DNA of 44,849 bases from assembly GCA_016462645.1 (NCBI GenBank), contig JAEMSX010000016.1, positions 1-44,849 of the forward strand. The letters run 5' to 3'. A model generated the notes under the pieces. It made no database searches and was not told the origin of the DNA. It worked only from the letters and a program-made list of their open reading frames with translations. The position numbers and the translations under genes are program-made. The DNA comes from Thermoleophilaceae bacterium. GTDB lineage: Bacteria > Actinomycetota > Thermoleophilia > Solirubrobacterales > JACPNS01. Below, piece by piece: positions 29,948 to 37,564 of this stretch (its first letter is position 1; the number at the start of each line of letters is the position of its first letter).

Positions 29948-31318
29948 ATGGAAGCTTCACCAAAGGAAGGACATCGTCTGGTTCCGCCAGGCGCGGTAAG
30001 TGGACGGCTGCTTTCAATGCAGCCGGATGCGGTCCTCTGCAAACTCTGCGCTCGCGGTAGCGACGACGCTTTTGCGACTTTGCATGCGCGATACAGCCAA
30101 CAGGTCTTCGCGTTTGTCTTCCACCTCCTCAATCGCCCGGGCTCCGTGGACGACGCTGAGGATCTGACCCAGGAGATACTCGGAAAGGCGTTCGCCAACA
30201 TGAGCACTCGCCGCGATGAAGGGTCCTTCAAGGCATGGCTTTTCAGGATCGCCCGCAATCACACCTTTGACCACATCCGTGCACGTCGACCGAGTCCGGC
30301 GTCGTTCGACGACCCGAACTTCGCGGCGGAGCCCTCGAACGTGATCAGCCTCCAGCACGAAGTCGAGAAGCGCTCGGAGATGAACTGGCTGCTCGCCGCG
30401 ATGAACCGTCTGCCGGAACGCCAGCGCGAGGCGCTCGTTCTGCGCGAACTCGGAGGAATGTCCTACGGGGAGATCAGCGAGACACTCGAAACATCGCCGG
30501 AGGGCGTCAAGCAACTGATCAAGCATGGTCGGGCCAACGTCTCCCAGGCAGCCGAAGCCAGCGGATACCGCAGCAAGAATCTCGGACGCGAGCTGGCGCT
30601 TGCCACCCCGATCGTGACGATCGGCTGGCTTGGCGCTGGAGTCGGAAAGGCAAGTGCCGCGGCCGCAGCCGGAACTGCGGCTGCAAGCACCGGCGGAGCG
30701 GCTGTTTCTGGCGGCGCCGTGGCCGGCGGCAGCGGATTGGCGATCGCAGGCGGAAAGGTCGCAGCGACCGTTCTGGCCGTTGTCGCCGTGGGCGGCGGCA
30801 GCGTTGTTGTCGGCGAGAAGGTCGCCTCAGAGCGCACCAGCAACGATTCGCAGACTCAGGGGGTCTCCGAGCAAAGCGCGACCGCACCCGCCGTTCCCGC
30901 CCAGTCGCTCACGGTTGGCGAGAAGGCAGCCGAGCAGGCCAGGGCCAACAAGATTGCCGCCAACAAGCGTCGCGAGCGTGCGCAGGAGCGCCGCGCCAAG
31001 GCACGCGCCAAGCGCGCCGCCGCAAAGGAGAAGGCCGCAGCCAACAAGGAGCGCGCAAAGTCAAAGAGCGCCGCCGGGCGATCGAACGGCTCGTCGAATT
31101 CGGCCGGCCGTGGCAACTCGTCCGGGGGCGGGTCCTCGAACAGCAACTCAGGGTCGAACAAGCAGAGCACCGGCAACAGCACCGGCGGAAACTCCGGCAG
31201 CGGCGGCAACGGCTCGGGTGCGCAGGGCGGCTCGAATCAGGCCCCCGCGCAGGGCGGGGGCTCCGGTTCGGGCAACGGTTCCGCCAACTCGAACGCCGGC
31301 GGCAAGTCCAAGGAGTGA
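29948..31318 (+). CDS. ECF-type sigma-70 factor with C-terminal hydrophobic segment, basic stretch and Gly/Ser/Asn tail (sigma 3)
   Basis: A 456-residue protein, the third paralog. Region 2 (LCARGSDDAFATLHARYSQQ, DDAEDLTQEILGKAFANM, FKAWLFRIARNHTFDHIR) and region 4 (LPERQREALVLRELGGMSYGEISETLETS, about 155-200) are intact. The extension begins LALATPIVTIGWLGAGVG, runs through Ala/Gly-rich sequence and ends in a likely membrane helix near 268-290 (KVAATVLAVVAVGGGSVVV), aligning with KAAATALTFLAIGGGAVVV of sigma 2. After it come a strongly basic Lys/Arg/Ala stretch (about 340-380) and a Gly/Ser/Asn low-complexity end. ATG 29948 begins MEASP like sigma 2. The promoter equals that of the divergent TSP3-B gene. 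A membrane-held sigma factor would need release, perhaps by proteolysis; that is inference. Confidence 0.85.
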   Translation: MEASPKEGHRLVPPGAVSGRLLSMQPDAVLCKLCARGSDDAFATLHARYSQQVFAFVFHLLNRPGSVDDAEDLTQEILGKAFANMSTRRDEGSFKAWLFRIARNHTFDHIRARRPSPASFDDPNFAAEPSNVISLQHEVEKRSEMNWLLAAMNRLPERQREALVLRELGGMSYGEISETLETSPEGVKQLIKHGRANVSQAAEASGYRSKNLGRELALATPIVTIGWLGAGVGKASAAAAAGTAAASTGGAAVSGGAVAGGSGLAIAGGKVAATVLAVVAVGGGSVVVGEKVASERTSNDSQTQGVSEQSATAPAVPAQSLTVGEKAAEQARANKIAANKRRERAQERRAKARAKRAAAKEKAAANKERAKSKSAAGRSNGSSNSAGRGNSSGGGSSNSNSGSNKQSTGNSTGGNSGSGGNGSGAQGGSNQAPAQGGGSGSGNGSANSNAGGKSKE

Positions 31319-31328
31319 GCCCCCGGGG

Positions 31329-32783
31329 CTAGCTTGCCCCGTGCTCGCGCGCCAACTCGACCAACAGGCGCGTTCCGAATCCACTTGCTCCGCTGCCCAC
31401 GTACGCCCGTCCGTTGTCCCACGCCGTGCCGGCGATATCAACGTGCGTCCACGGCGTGTCGCCGACGAAGTTCTTCAGGAATTCCGCCGCAGTGATCGAT
31501 GAGCCCTTGCGCGACCCCGGCGCGTTTGAGATGTCGGCGTACTTGCCCTTGATCAGGTCGGCGAACTCCGGGTGGAGGGGGAGGCGGTGGCCGATCTCGC
31601 CCGTCGCGTCGCCGGCCGCTTCGACAGCGGCGGCCCACTCGTCGTCGTTGCTGAAGAGGCCCGCGTAGGTGCTGCCGAGCGCGACGATGATCGCGCCGGT
31701 CAGCGTGGCGAGGTTCACGATGCGCTCGGCGCCGAGCTCGACGCAATAGGTCAGAGCGTCGGCGAGAATCAGGCGTCCCTCGGCGTCGGTGTTGTCGATC
31801 TCGATCGTCTTGCCGTTGTACGCGGTGACGATGTCGCCCGGCTTGGTCGCTGTGCCACTCGGCATGTTCTCGGTGGAAGGAACGACGGAAATCAGATTGA
31901 TCGGCAGCCCGAGCTCAGCGATCGCGGCGGTGGCCTCGAGCACCGCGGCGCCTCCGGACATGTCGAACTTCATCTCTTCCATCTTGCCTGAGGGCTTCAA
32001 CGAGATTCCGCCGGTGTCGAAGGTGACTGCCTTGCCGACAAAGCCGAGCGTCGGGCCGGTTGCTCCGGCGCCGTTGTACTTGAGCACGATCAGCTGCGGC
32101 TCTTCGGGCGTGCCCTTGGCCACGGCGGCGAATGCACCCATGCCCTTGCCCGCGATCCACTCGCGGTCATGGATGTCGAATTCGAGGTTGTGTTCCGCCG
32201 CGATCGCCGCTGCGCGATCGGCGAGGTAAGTCGGTGTCGCGACGTTCGGCGGCTGGTTCTGCAGATCGCGTGCGCGGTTGGCTGCGTTGGCGGCGGCCAC
32301 TGCGATCTTCACGGACTCCGATGCATCCTCGTCGGTGAAGATCTCGAGCGATGTGATGAAGCCGTCGTCTTCCTTGTCGTCGTCGGACTTGCTCTTGTAG
32401 GCGTCGAAGCTGTAGTTCTTCAGGATCACGCCCTCTGCGAATGCTCCCGGGATGGCGCTTGAGCCGGAGTCCTTGGGACCCGAGGCCGAAAGCGACTTTG
32501 CGCCGACGCCCTTGGCCGCGGTCGTCGCGACCGCACCCGCGACCCGTGCGCGCTCGGCGGTGAACTCGTCGCGCTTGCCCAATCCGACCGTGACGAAGCG
32601 CTGACTGTGCGAGCGGGCAACGCCCGTCGACTTGTACGAAGCCTTGATCTCACCCGACTCCACGAGCTTGTCGATCGACTCGATGCCGCTGGGCTCATCA
32701 ACGAAGAGCCCCACCACGCGGGTGTCGGCTGAGGTTTCGGCGGGGTCGCCCTGGCGCGTGGTGACTTCGATGATCTGAGGCAT
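31329..32783 (-). CDS. pepA: Leucyl aminopeptidase (M17 family)
   Basis: A 484-residue M17 dizinc aminopeptidase, which removes N-terminal Leu and other residues from peptides in the cytoplasm. The catalytic C-terminal half has VGKAVTFDTGGISLKPSGKMEEMKFDM split over two strands (metal Lys and Asp, catalytic Lys), VPSTENMPSGTATKPGDI, and the NTDAEGRLILADAL signature with metal-binding Asp and Glu and the catalytic Arg. The N-terminal domain is the weakly conserved M17 regulatory domain. The ATG at 32783 is preferred: TAATCT lies 7 nt upstream on the minus strand, whereas the longer reading adds 14 residues with no such support. Its end is 10 bp from the convergent sigma 3 stop. It probably forms the usual hexamer. 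Confidence 0.92.
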   Translation of the reverse strand: MPQIIEVTTRQGDPAETSADTRVVGLFVDEPSGIESIDKLVESGEIKASYKSTGVARSHSQRFVTVGLGKRDEFTAERARVAGAVATTAAKGVGAKSLSASGPKDSGSSAIPGAFAEGVILKNYSFDAYKSKSDDDKEDDGFITSLEIFTDEDASESVKIAVAAANAANRARDLQNQPPNVATPTYLADRAAAIAAEHNLEFDIHDREWIAGKGMGAFAAVAKGTPEEPQLIVLKYNGAGATGPTLGFVGKAVTFDTGGISLKPSGKMEEMKFDMSGGAAVLEATAAIAELGLPINLISVVPSTENMPSGTATKPGDIVTAYNGKTIEIDNTDAEGRLILADALTYCVELGAERIVNLATLTGAIIVALGSTYAGLFSNDDEWAAAVEAAGDATGEIGHRLPLHPEFADLIKGKYADISNAPGSRKGSSITAAEFLKNFVGDTPWTHVDIAGTAWDNGRAYVGSGASGFGTRLLVELAREHGAS

Positions 32784-32790
32784 GAGGGGC

Positions 32791-32796
32791 AGATTA
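32791..32796 (-). promoter_or_regulatory. -10-like hexamer TAATCT, leaderless-type start
   Basis: On the minus strand TAATCT ends 7 nt before the ATG of the aminopeptidase at 32783. Confidence 0.4.
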
Positions 32797-32824
32797 TCCC
32801 CAACCGACGCTAAGATTTTCGACA

Positions 32825-32842
32825 CGCACGAACGGTCGTGCG
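32825..32842. promoter_or_regulatory. Inverted repeat between aminopeptidase and thiolase genes
   Basis: CGCACGA and TCGTGCG are 7-bp arms around ACGG, in the 177-bp divergent region. This is a candidate operator for either gene; no known consensus was recognised. Confidence 0.3.
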
Positions 32843-32960
32843 CTACGCCATCACTACCCTTTCAACCCACGGCGCTGGTTGAGGATTCGCCCGCCCACAC
32901 CATCGAACCAAACCTCTTCATCTCCATCACCGCCACTTTCAAAAGGAAGTCGTAACTCTC

Positions 32961-34145
32961 ATGGCCAAGACAGTCATTCTCGGATCAGCTCGTACACCCG
33001 TCGGCAAGCTCGGCGGAGGACTCTCATCACTGAAGGCTGTCGAGCTCGGTGGCATCGCCATCGAGGCCGCGCTTGAGCGCGCCGGCGTCAAGGGTGATCA
33101 GGTCGATCACGTCGTGATGGGCAACGTCCTCCAGGCCGGCAATGGCCAGGTGCCGTCGCGCCAGGCCCAGATCAAGGGCGGAATCCCGAAGGAAGTCTCC
33201 AGCGAGACGATCAACAAGGTCTGTGCTTCTGGCATGCGCGCAGTCGGCATGCTTGACACTGCGATCCGCGCCGGCGACATCGAGGTCGGCGTCGGAGGCG
33301 GCATGGAGAGCATGAGCAACGCTCCCTACCTCCTGCCGCAGGCGCGCTTCGGTTATCGCATGGGCGACGGCAAGATGATCGACGCGATGATCCACGACGG
33401 CTTGACCAACCCGTTCTCCGGCAAGCACATGGCCCACGAGGCCAGTGAGGTCGCTGCCGAGATCGAGATGACCCGTGCCGACATGGACCGCTGGTCGGTC
33501 CGCTCGCACGAGCTGACAGTCAAGGCCAACGATGAAGGCAAGCTGCCCGAAGAGATCGTCTCGGTGACAATCAAGGGTCGCAAGGGCGACACCGTCGTCG
33601 AAATCGACGAGTCGGTGCGCCCGGACACCACGCTCGAGGGTCTCTCGAAGTTGAAGCCGATCTTCATGGAGGACGGCACCCACACCGCGGGCAACGCTCC
33701 GGGCGTCAACGACGGCGGCGGCGCGATCGTCGTTTCTTCCGATGAGTGGGCAGAGGCCAACGGCAAGACTCCGCTGGCGACGATCGTCTCCCAGGCTTCG
33801 ATCGCTGACGACTACGCGTACCTCGCACGCACGCCCGCCAAGGCTTCGCTCGCCGCGCTTGAGAAGATCGGCAAGACGCCGGCCGACGTCGACCTCTGGG
33901 AGATCAACGAGGCATTCGCCTCGGTCACCCTGAACTCGATCCGCATGCTCGACATCGACGAGGAGAAGGTCAACGTCAATGGCGGCGCAGTGGCGATCGG
34001 TCACCCGATCGGCGCGTCCGGAGCCCGCATCATCGGCACGCTCGTCCACGAGCTGCGTCGTCGCGGCGGCGGACTCGGCGTCGCAGCCATCTGCTCCGGC
34101 GGTGGCCAGGGCGACGCGGTTGTTGTTGAAGTCGCCGGCGAGTAA
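32961..34145 (+). CDS. Acetyl-CoA C-acetyltransferase (thiolase)
   Basis: A 394-residue type II thiolase. The acyl-accepting Cys is residue 88 in INKVCASGMRA, GGMESMSNAPYLL follows, the C-terminal active-site His is in GGAVAIGHPIGASGARI, and the final Cys is in CSGGGQGDA. It joins or splits acetoacetyl-CoA-type substrates. The set of residues (NEAFASV with a short loop) fits a biosynthetic or ketone-body-type thiolase. Unlike many neighbours it has a real leader and a ribosome binding site (AAGGAAG, about 11 nt before the ATG). Nearby mutase and Etf genes suggest short-chain acyl-CoA metabolism, but it is not in an operon with them. Confidence 0.93.
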   Translation: MAKTVILGSARTPVGKLGGGLSSLKAVELGGIAIEAALERAGVKGDQVDHVVMGNVLQAGNGQVPSRQAQIKGGIPKEVSSETINKVCASGMRAVGMLDTAIRAGDIEVGVGGGMESMSNAPYLLPQARFGYRMGDGKMIDAMIHDGLTNPFSGKHMAHEASEVAAEIEMTRADMDRWSVRSHELTVKANDEGKLPEEIVSVTIKGRKGDTVVEIDESVRPDTTLEGLSKLKPIFMEDGTHTAGNAPGVNDGGGAIVVSSDEWAEANGKTPLATIVSQASIADDYAYLARTPAKASLAALEKIGKTPADVDLWEINEAFASVTLNSIRMLDIDEEKVNVNGGAVAIGHPIGASGARIIGTLVHELRRRGGGLGVAAICSGGGQGDAVVVEVAGE

Positions 34146-34157
34146 ATAGTTCTGACC

Positions 34158-34163
34158 TAATGT
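34158..34163 (+). promoter_or_regulatory. -10-like hexamer TAATGT, leaderless-type start
   Basis: TAATGT ends 7 nt before the GTG start of the small membrane peptide at 34171. Confidence 0.4.
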
Positions 34164-34170
34164 GCGTGGG

Positions 34171-34278
34171 GTGGAAGACCTCACGCACAAAAAGGTCGTC
34201 ATCATCATGACTTGCATCGTCGTGGGATTCCTGATGATGATCTTCCTCCCGATCCTCGCCTCGAGGTGGGTGTTTTGA
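34171..34278 (+). CDS. Very small membrane protein (35 residues)
   Basis: A GTG-started reading frame of 35 codons. It begins with the charged MEDLTHKK and continues into one hydrophobic helix (VVIIMTCIVVGFLMMIFLP) and a short ending ILASRWVF. The pattern is that of a single-pass small membrane protein with its charged N-terminus first. Support comes from the -10-like TAATGT 7 nt upstream and from its stop codon overlapping the TTG start of the next gene by 4 bp (TTGA), the hallmark of translational coupling. Family unknown; it may assist or regulate a membrane complex. Confidence 0.6.
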   Translation: MEDLTHKKVVIIMTCIVVGFLMMIFLPILASRWVF

Positions 34279-34631
34279 ACGACGCACAACTCACGATCTA
34301 CGAGAAGCCGACGTGCACCACGTGCAAGAAGACCGTCGCACTTCTGAAAGAGAACGGCGTCGAGTTCGAGGCTGTCAACTACTTCATCGACGAGCTGAGT
34401 GAAGCCAAGATCGCGGAGCTGCTCGACAAGATGGGGATCTCGCCGCGCGAGCTCTTGCGGCCCAAGGATCCGCTCTACAAGGAGCTCGGGCTGAAGGATT
34501 CCGATCACACGGATCTGCAACTCATCGAGCTGCTCGCCGAGCACCCGGGCCTGATCCAGCGTCCGATCGCGGAGAAGGGCGGCAAGGCTGTGCTTTGTCG
34601 GCCGCTTGATCGGGTGCTTGAAATCCTCTGA
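34275..34631 (+). CDS. ArsC/Spx-family thioredoxin-fold protein
   Basis: A 118-residue protein of the ArsC/Spx/YffB family. A thioredoxin-fold N-terminus LTIYEKPTCTTCKKTVALL carries C-x-x-C at Cys14 and Cys17, and the family ending is IQRPIAEKGGKAVLCRP. Glutaredoxin-coupled arsenate reductases use a single Cys (often CGTSRN or CxxC) plus Arg residues, while Spx uses CxxC as a redox switch on RNA polymerase. The motif CTTCKK is closer to the YffB/Spx side, so arsenate reduction is not assured. A TTG start at 34275 overlaps the stop of the small membrane peptide by 4 bp; a GTG at 34266 is an alternative. No arsR or arsB is nearby. Confidence 0.78.
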   Translation: MNDAQLTIYEKPTCTTCKKTVALLKENGVEFEAVNYFIDELSEAKIAELLDKMGISPRELLRPKDPLYKELGLKDSDHTDLQLIELLAEHPGLIQRPIAEKGGKAVLCRPLDRVLEIL

Positions 34632-34659
34632 CGCATTCGACGAACTAGACTCCCGGAGC

Positions 34660-34689
34660 AACTCGCTGAACGCTCAACAAGCGAGTTTT
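34660..34689 (+). terminator. Rho-independent terminator-like hairpin
   Basis: AACTCGCT and AGCGAGTT pair perfectly over 8 bp around 12 bases, and the strand continues TT. It stands between the ArsC/Spx-like gene and the mutase gene, which has its own -10-like site. Confidence 0.6.
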
Positions 34690-34725
34690 AAACAGCCGGT
34701 GACCACAAACCGCCAGCCGGACGCG

Positions 34726-34731
34726 CATAAT
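34726..34731 (+). promoter_or_regulatory. -10-like hexamer CATAAT, leaderless-type start
   Basis: CATAAT (five of six to TATAAT) ends 9 nt before the mutase ATG at 34741 and supports that start over the reading that begins 45 codons earlier. Confidence 0.45.
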
Positions 34732-34740
34732 CGGAGTCAG

Positions 34741-36399
34741 ATGAAGCCCCCACCAGAGACGCTCACCGACGGCAAGGCCGCGCCCGCGAGGGACGACGGC
34801 CAGGAGCGCACCCCGCAGGGCGAACTGCTCACGACGATTTCCGGCGAGCCGACCAAGGCGCTCTACCGGCCCGAAGACGTGGACGTCGATTACGAGCGCG
34901 ACCTCGGCGACCCGGGAGAGTTCCCCTACACACGCGGCCCCTACGAGACGATGCACCGCGGTCGCATGTTCACGATGCGTCAGTTCGCGGGCTTCGGCAC
35001 GGCCGAGGAAACCAACGAGCGCTTCCGGTACCTGCTCGACCACGGCCAGACCGGTCTCTCGACCGCGTATGACATGCCTTCCCTGATGGGCCACGACTCC
35101 GATGACGCCCGCTCGCTCGGCGAGGTCGGCCGCGAGGGCGTGGCGATCGACACGCTTGACGACATGGAGACGCTCTTCCAGGGCATCCAGCTCGACAAGG
35201 TCAGCACGTCAATGACGATCAACGCGCCCGCCGCGATCATGCTCGCCTTCTACGTCGCCGCCGCTGAGCGCAAGGGCGTCCCGCCCGACAAGCTCGCCGG
35301 CACGTTCCAGACCGACATCCTCAAGGAGTACATCGCCCAGAAGGAGTGGTGCTTCCCGATCGACCACGCGATGCGACTCGTGACCGACCTGATCGAGTAC
35401 TGCACGCGCGAGATGCCGCTGATGCATCCGGTCTCGATCAGCGGATACCACATCCGCGAGGCCGGATCGACAGCCCAGCAGGAGCTTGCGTTCACCCTGG
35501 CCGACGGTTTCGCGTACGTCAAGGCCGGCGTCGAGCGCGGCCTCGACGTGGACGACTTCGCCCCGCGCCTCTCGTTCTTCTTCAACGCGCAGATCGAGTT
35601 CTTCGAGGAGATCGCCAAGTACCGCGCGGCCCGCCGCATCTGGGCGCGCGAACTGCGCGACACCTATGGCGCGAAGAACCCGAAGTCGATGCTGATGCGC
35701 TTTCACACCCAGACCGCCGGCGTGTCGCTCACCGCCCAGCAACCTGAGGTCAACCACATCCGCACCGCGATCGAAGCGCTCGCCGGGGTGCTCGGCGGCA
35801 CGCAGTCGCTGCACACGAACTCCTTCGACGAGGCCCTGGCGCTTCCGACAGAGGACGCGGTGCGTATCGCGCTGCGCACCCAGCAGGTGATCGCGCACGA
35901 GACGGGTGTGACCCGCACGGCCGACCCGTTGGGCGGCAGCTATTACGTCGAGGCGCTGACCAACGAGATGGAGGCCGCGGCGTATGACTACTTCCGCCGC
36001 ATCGACGAACTCGGCGGAATCGTCGAGTCGATCAAGCGCGGCTTCCCACAGCGTGAGATCGCCGACGCAGCATTCCGCTACCAGCAGGAAGTCGACGCGG
36101 GCGAGCGCATCGTGGTCGGTGTGAACAAGTACAAGCTCGAGATCGACGACTCGCCCGAGATCCTGAGGATCTCCCCTGAGCTCGAGCGCAAGCAGGTCGA
36201 TCGCGTCAAGGCCGTGCGCACTTCGCGTGACGTCGCGAAGGTCGAAGAAACGTTGAAGGCGCTGCGCGAGGCCGCGACGACCGACCAGAACCTGCTGTAT
36301 CCGATACTTGACTGCGCCCGCGCGATGGCAACCGAGGGCGAGATGGTGCACGCGCTGCAGGATGTGTTCGGGACTTACACGGAAGTGCCCGTCTTCTGA
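34741..36399 (+). CDS. icmA: B12-dependent acyl-CoA mutase, catalytic subunit; isobutyryl-CoA mutase (IcmA) type
   Basis: A 552-residue catalytic (TIM-barrel) subunit of the methylmalonyl-CoA mutase family without the C-terminal B12 domain, which is encoded separately at 39024. Conserved residues are PYETM and RGRMFTMRQ (CoA contacts), Gln190 in FQTDILKEY, and Tyr236-His237 in SISGYHIREAG. Aligning by these, the positions that decide substrate are Phe82 (Tyr89 in methylmalonyl-CoA mutase) and Gln200 (Arg207). Phe/Gln is the pair known for isobutyryl-CoA mutase (Phe80/Gln198), and Ala109 lacks the Asp of 2-hydroxyisobutyryl-CoA mutase. The length and split also match IcmA (566) with IcmB (136). 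It should interconvert isobutyryl-CoA and n-butyryl-CoA, linking valine and fatty acid metabolism. Automated annotation may call it methylmalonyl-CoA mutase. Numbering of reference enzymes is from memory. Confidence 0.85.
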   Translation: MKPPPETLTDGKAAPARDDGQERTPQGELLTTISGEPTKALYRPEDVDVDYERDLGDPGEFPYTRGPYETMHRGRMFTMRQFAGFGTAEETNERFRYLLDHGQTGLSTAYDMPSLMGHDSDDARSLGEVGREGVAIDTLDDMETLFQGIQLDKVSTSMTINAPAAIMLAFYVAAAERKGVPPDKLAGTFQTDILKEYIAQKEWCFPIDHAMRLVTDLIEYCTREMPLMHPVSISGYHIREAGSTAQQELAFTLADGFAYVKAGVERGLDVDDFAPRLSFFFNAQIEFFEEIAKYRAARRIWARELRDTYGAKNPKSMLMRFHTQTAGVSLTAQQPEVNHIRTAIEALAGVLGGTQSLHTNSFDEALALPTEDAVRIALRTQQVIAHETGVTRTADPLGGSYYVEALTNEMEAAAYDYFRRIDELGGIVESIKRGFPQREIADAAFRYQQEVDAGERIVVGVNKYKLEIDDSPEILRISPELERKQVDRVKAVRTSRDVAKVEETLKALREAATTDQNLLYPILDCARAMATEGEMVHALQDVFGTYTEVPVF

Positions 36400-36425
36400 T
36401 CGGACAGTTTCGTGTGAGGCTTGCC

Positions 36426-36431
36426 TAACCT
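36426..36431 (+). promoter_or_regulatory. -10-like hexamer TAACCT, leaderless-type start
   Basis: TAACCT ends 9 nt before the GTG at 36441. Confidence 0.4.
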
Positions 36432-36440
36432 CCGCCGTCA

Positions 36441-37538
36441 GTGCTCCTCGCCTCTTCCTCATCGGCCGCGACCTCTTCAGGTCCCTCTGCCCCTACCTGG
36501 CTCTGGATCGCATTCGGCGTCAGCGTCGTCTTCTTTCTCTTCCTCGATCTCTTCGTCTTCCACAAGGGTTCGCACAAGGTCGACATCAAGGAAGCGATCT
36601 GGGCGAACGTGCTCTGGCTTGCGATCGGGCTCGGATTCGGGCTGGTCGTTCTGTGGGAGCTCGGCGGAGACAGCGCCAGCGAGTACTACGCCGGATACCT
36701 GCTCGAACGCGCGCTCTCCGTTGACAACGTCTTCGTTTTCGCGGTTGTCTTCGCTTATTTCCAGGTCCCCGCCAAGCTTCAGAATGGAGTGCTGTTCTGG
36801 GGTCTCGTGATGGCCCTGTTCATGCGTGCCGGGTTCATTCTCGCCGGTGCCGAGCTGATCGAGGCATACGACTGGATCATCTACTTCTTCGGCATCCTGC
36901 TGATCGGCACGGGTATCCGCATGGCGGTCCACGACGTGGGCGAGACCGATCCGTCGAAGAATCTCGCGCTGCGCTTCCTGCGCAAGCTGATGCCGGTCAG
37001 CAACGAGTTCCACGGGGAGAAGTACTTCATCCGCGAGGAGGACGTCCACCCGGGCGAGACGTTCGAGGCCGGTCGCAAGCCGGGCCAGAAGGGGTTGCTC
37101 GGCAAGCTCGTCGCGACGCCGCTCGCCGCAGCGATTCTCGTGGTCGCGGCAACTGACCTCGTCTTCGCGATCGACTCAATCCCCGCGATCTTCGCGATCA
37201 CGAACGACAAGTTCATCGTCTACACGTCGAACGCGTTCGCCCTGCTCGGCATGCGCGCGCTCTACTTCCTGCTGGCCGACGCGATGGACCGCTTCATCTA
37301 TCTGCAGATGGGACTCGCGGTCGTGCTCGTGTTCGTCGGCATCAAGTTCATGATCAGCGAGATCTACCACGTGCCGATCGGGCTTTCGCTCGGATTCATC
37401 GTCGTCGCGGCCGGTGGTTCGATCGTGTGGTCGCTGCTCGCCACGCGCGGACAGGAACCGCTGCTCCCCGGCGAGCCGGAGTCCGATCTGGAGCGCAAAG
37501 CACACACTCCGTCGCTGCCGAAACCTCCCGACGAGTAA
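36441..37538 (+). CDS. TerC-family integral membrane protein
   Basis: A 365-residue multipass membrane protein of the TerC/Alx family with roughly eight or nine hydrophobic helices. Characteristic parts are LFVFHKGSHKVDIKEAIW near the N-terminus, the acidic ERALSVDNVFVFAVVF helix, and LVFAIDSIPAIFAIT, whose in-membrane Asp residues are the family hallmark and are proposed to handle metal ions. Alx/TerC homologs have been linked to Mn2+ export and to metallation of exported proteins; tellurite resistance is only the historic name. The GTG start follows a -10-like hexamer by 9 nt. Single-gene unit; substrate here unknown. Confidence 0.9.
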   Translation: MLLASSSSAATSSGPSAPTWLWIAFGVSVVFFLFLDLFVFHKGSHKVDIKEAIWANVLWLAIGLGFGLVVLWELGGDSASEYYAGYLLERALSVDNVFVFAVVFAYFQVPAKLQNGVLFWGLVMALFMRAGFILAGAELIEAYDWIIYFFGILLIGTGIRMAVHDVGETDPSKNLALRFLRKLMPVSNEFHGEKYFIREEDVHPGETFEAGRKPGQKGLLGKLVATPLAAAILVVAATDLVFAIDSIPAIFAITNDKFIVYTSNAFALLGMRALYFLLADAMDRFIYLQMGLAVVLVFVGIKFMISEIYHVPIGLSLGFIVVAAGGSIVWSLLATRGQEPLLPGEPESDLERKAHTPSLPKPPDE

Positions 37539-37552
37539 CCGCAATCGGTTGG

Positions 37553-37558
37553 TAGGTT
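37553..37558 (+). promoter_or_regulatory. -10-like hexamer TAGGTT, leaderless-type start
   Basis: TAGGTT ends 6 nt before the ATG at 37565. Confidence 0.4.
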
Positions 37559-37564
37559 GGCGGC

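Noticed and set aside
31325-31340. GGGGC/GCCCC repeat between sigma 3 and the aminopeptidase gene as a terminator
   Set aside because: Only 5 bp with no T-run, and it includes the aminopeptidase stop codon. Too weak to list.
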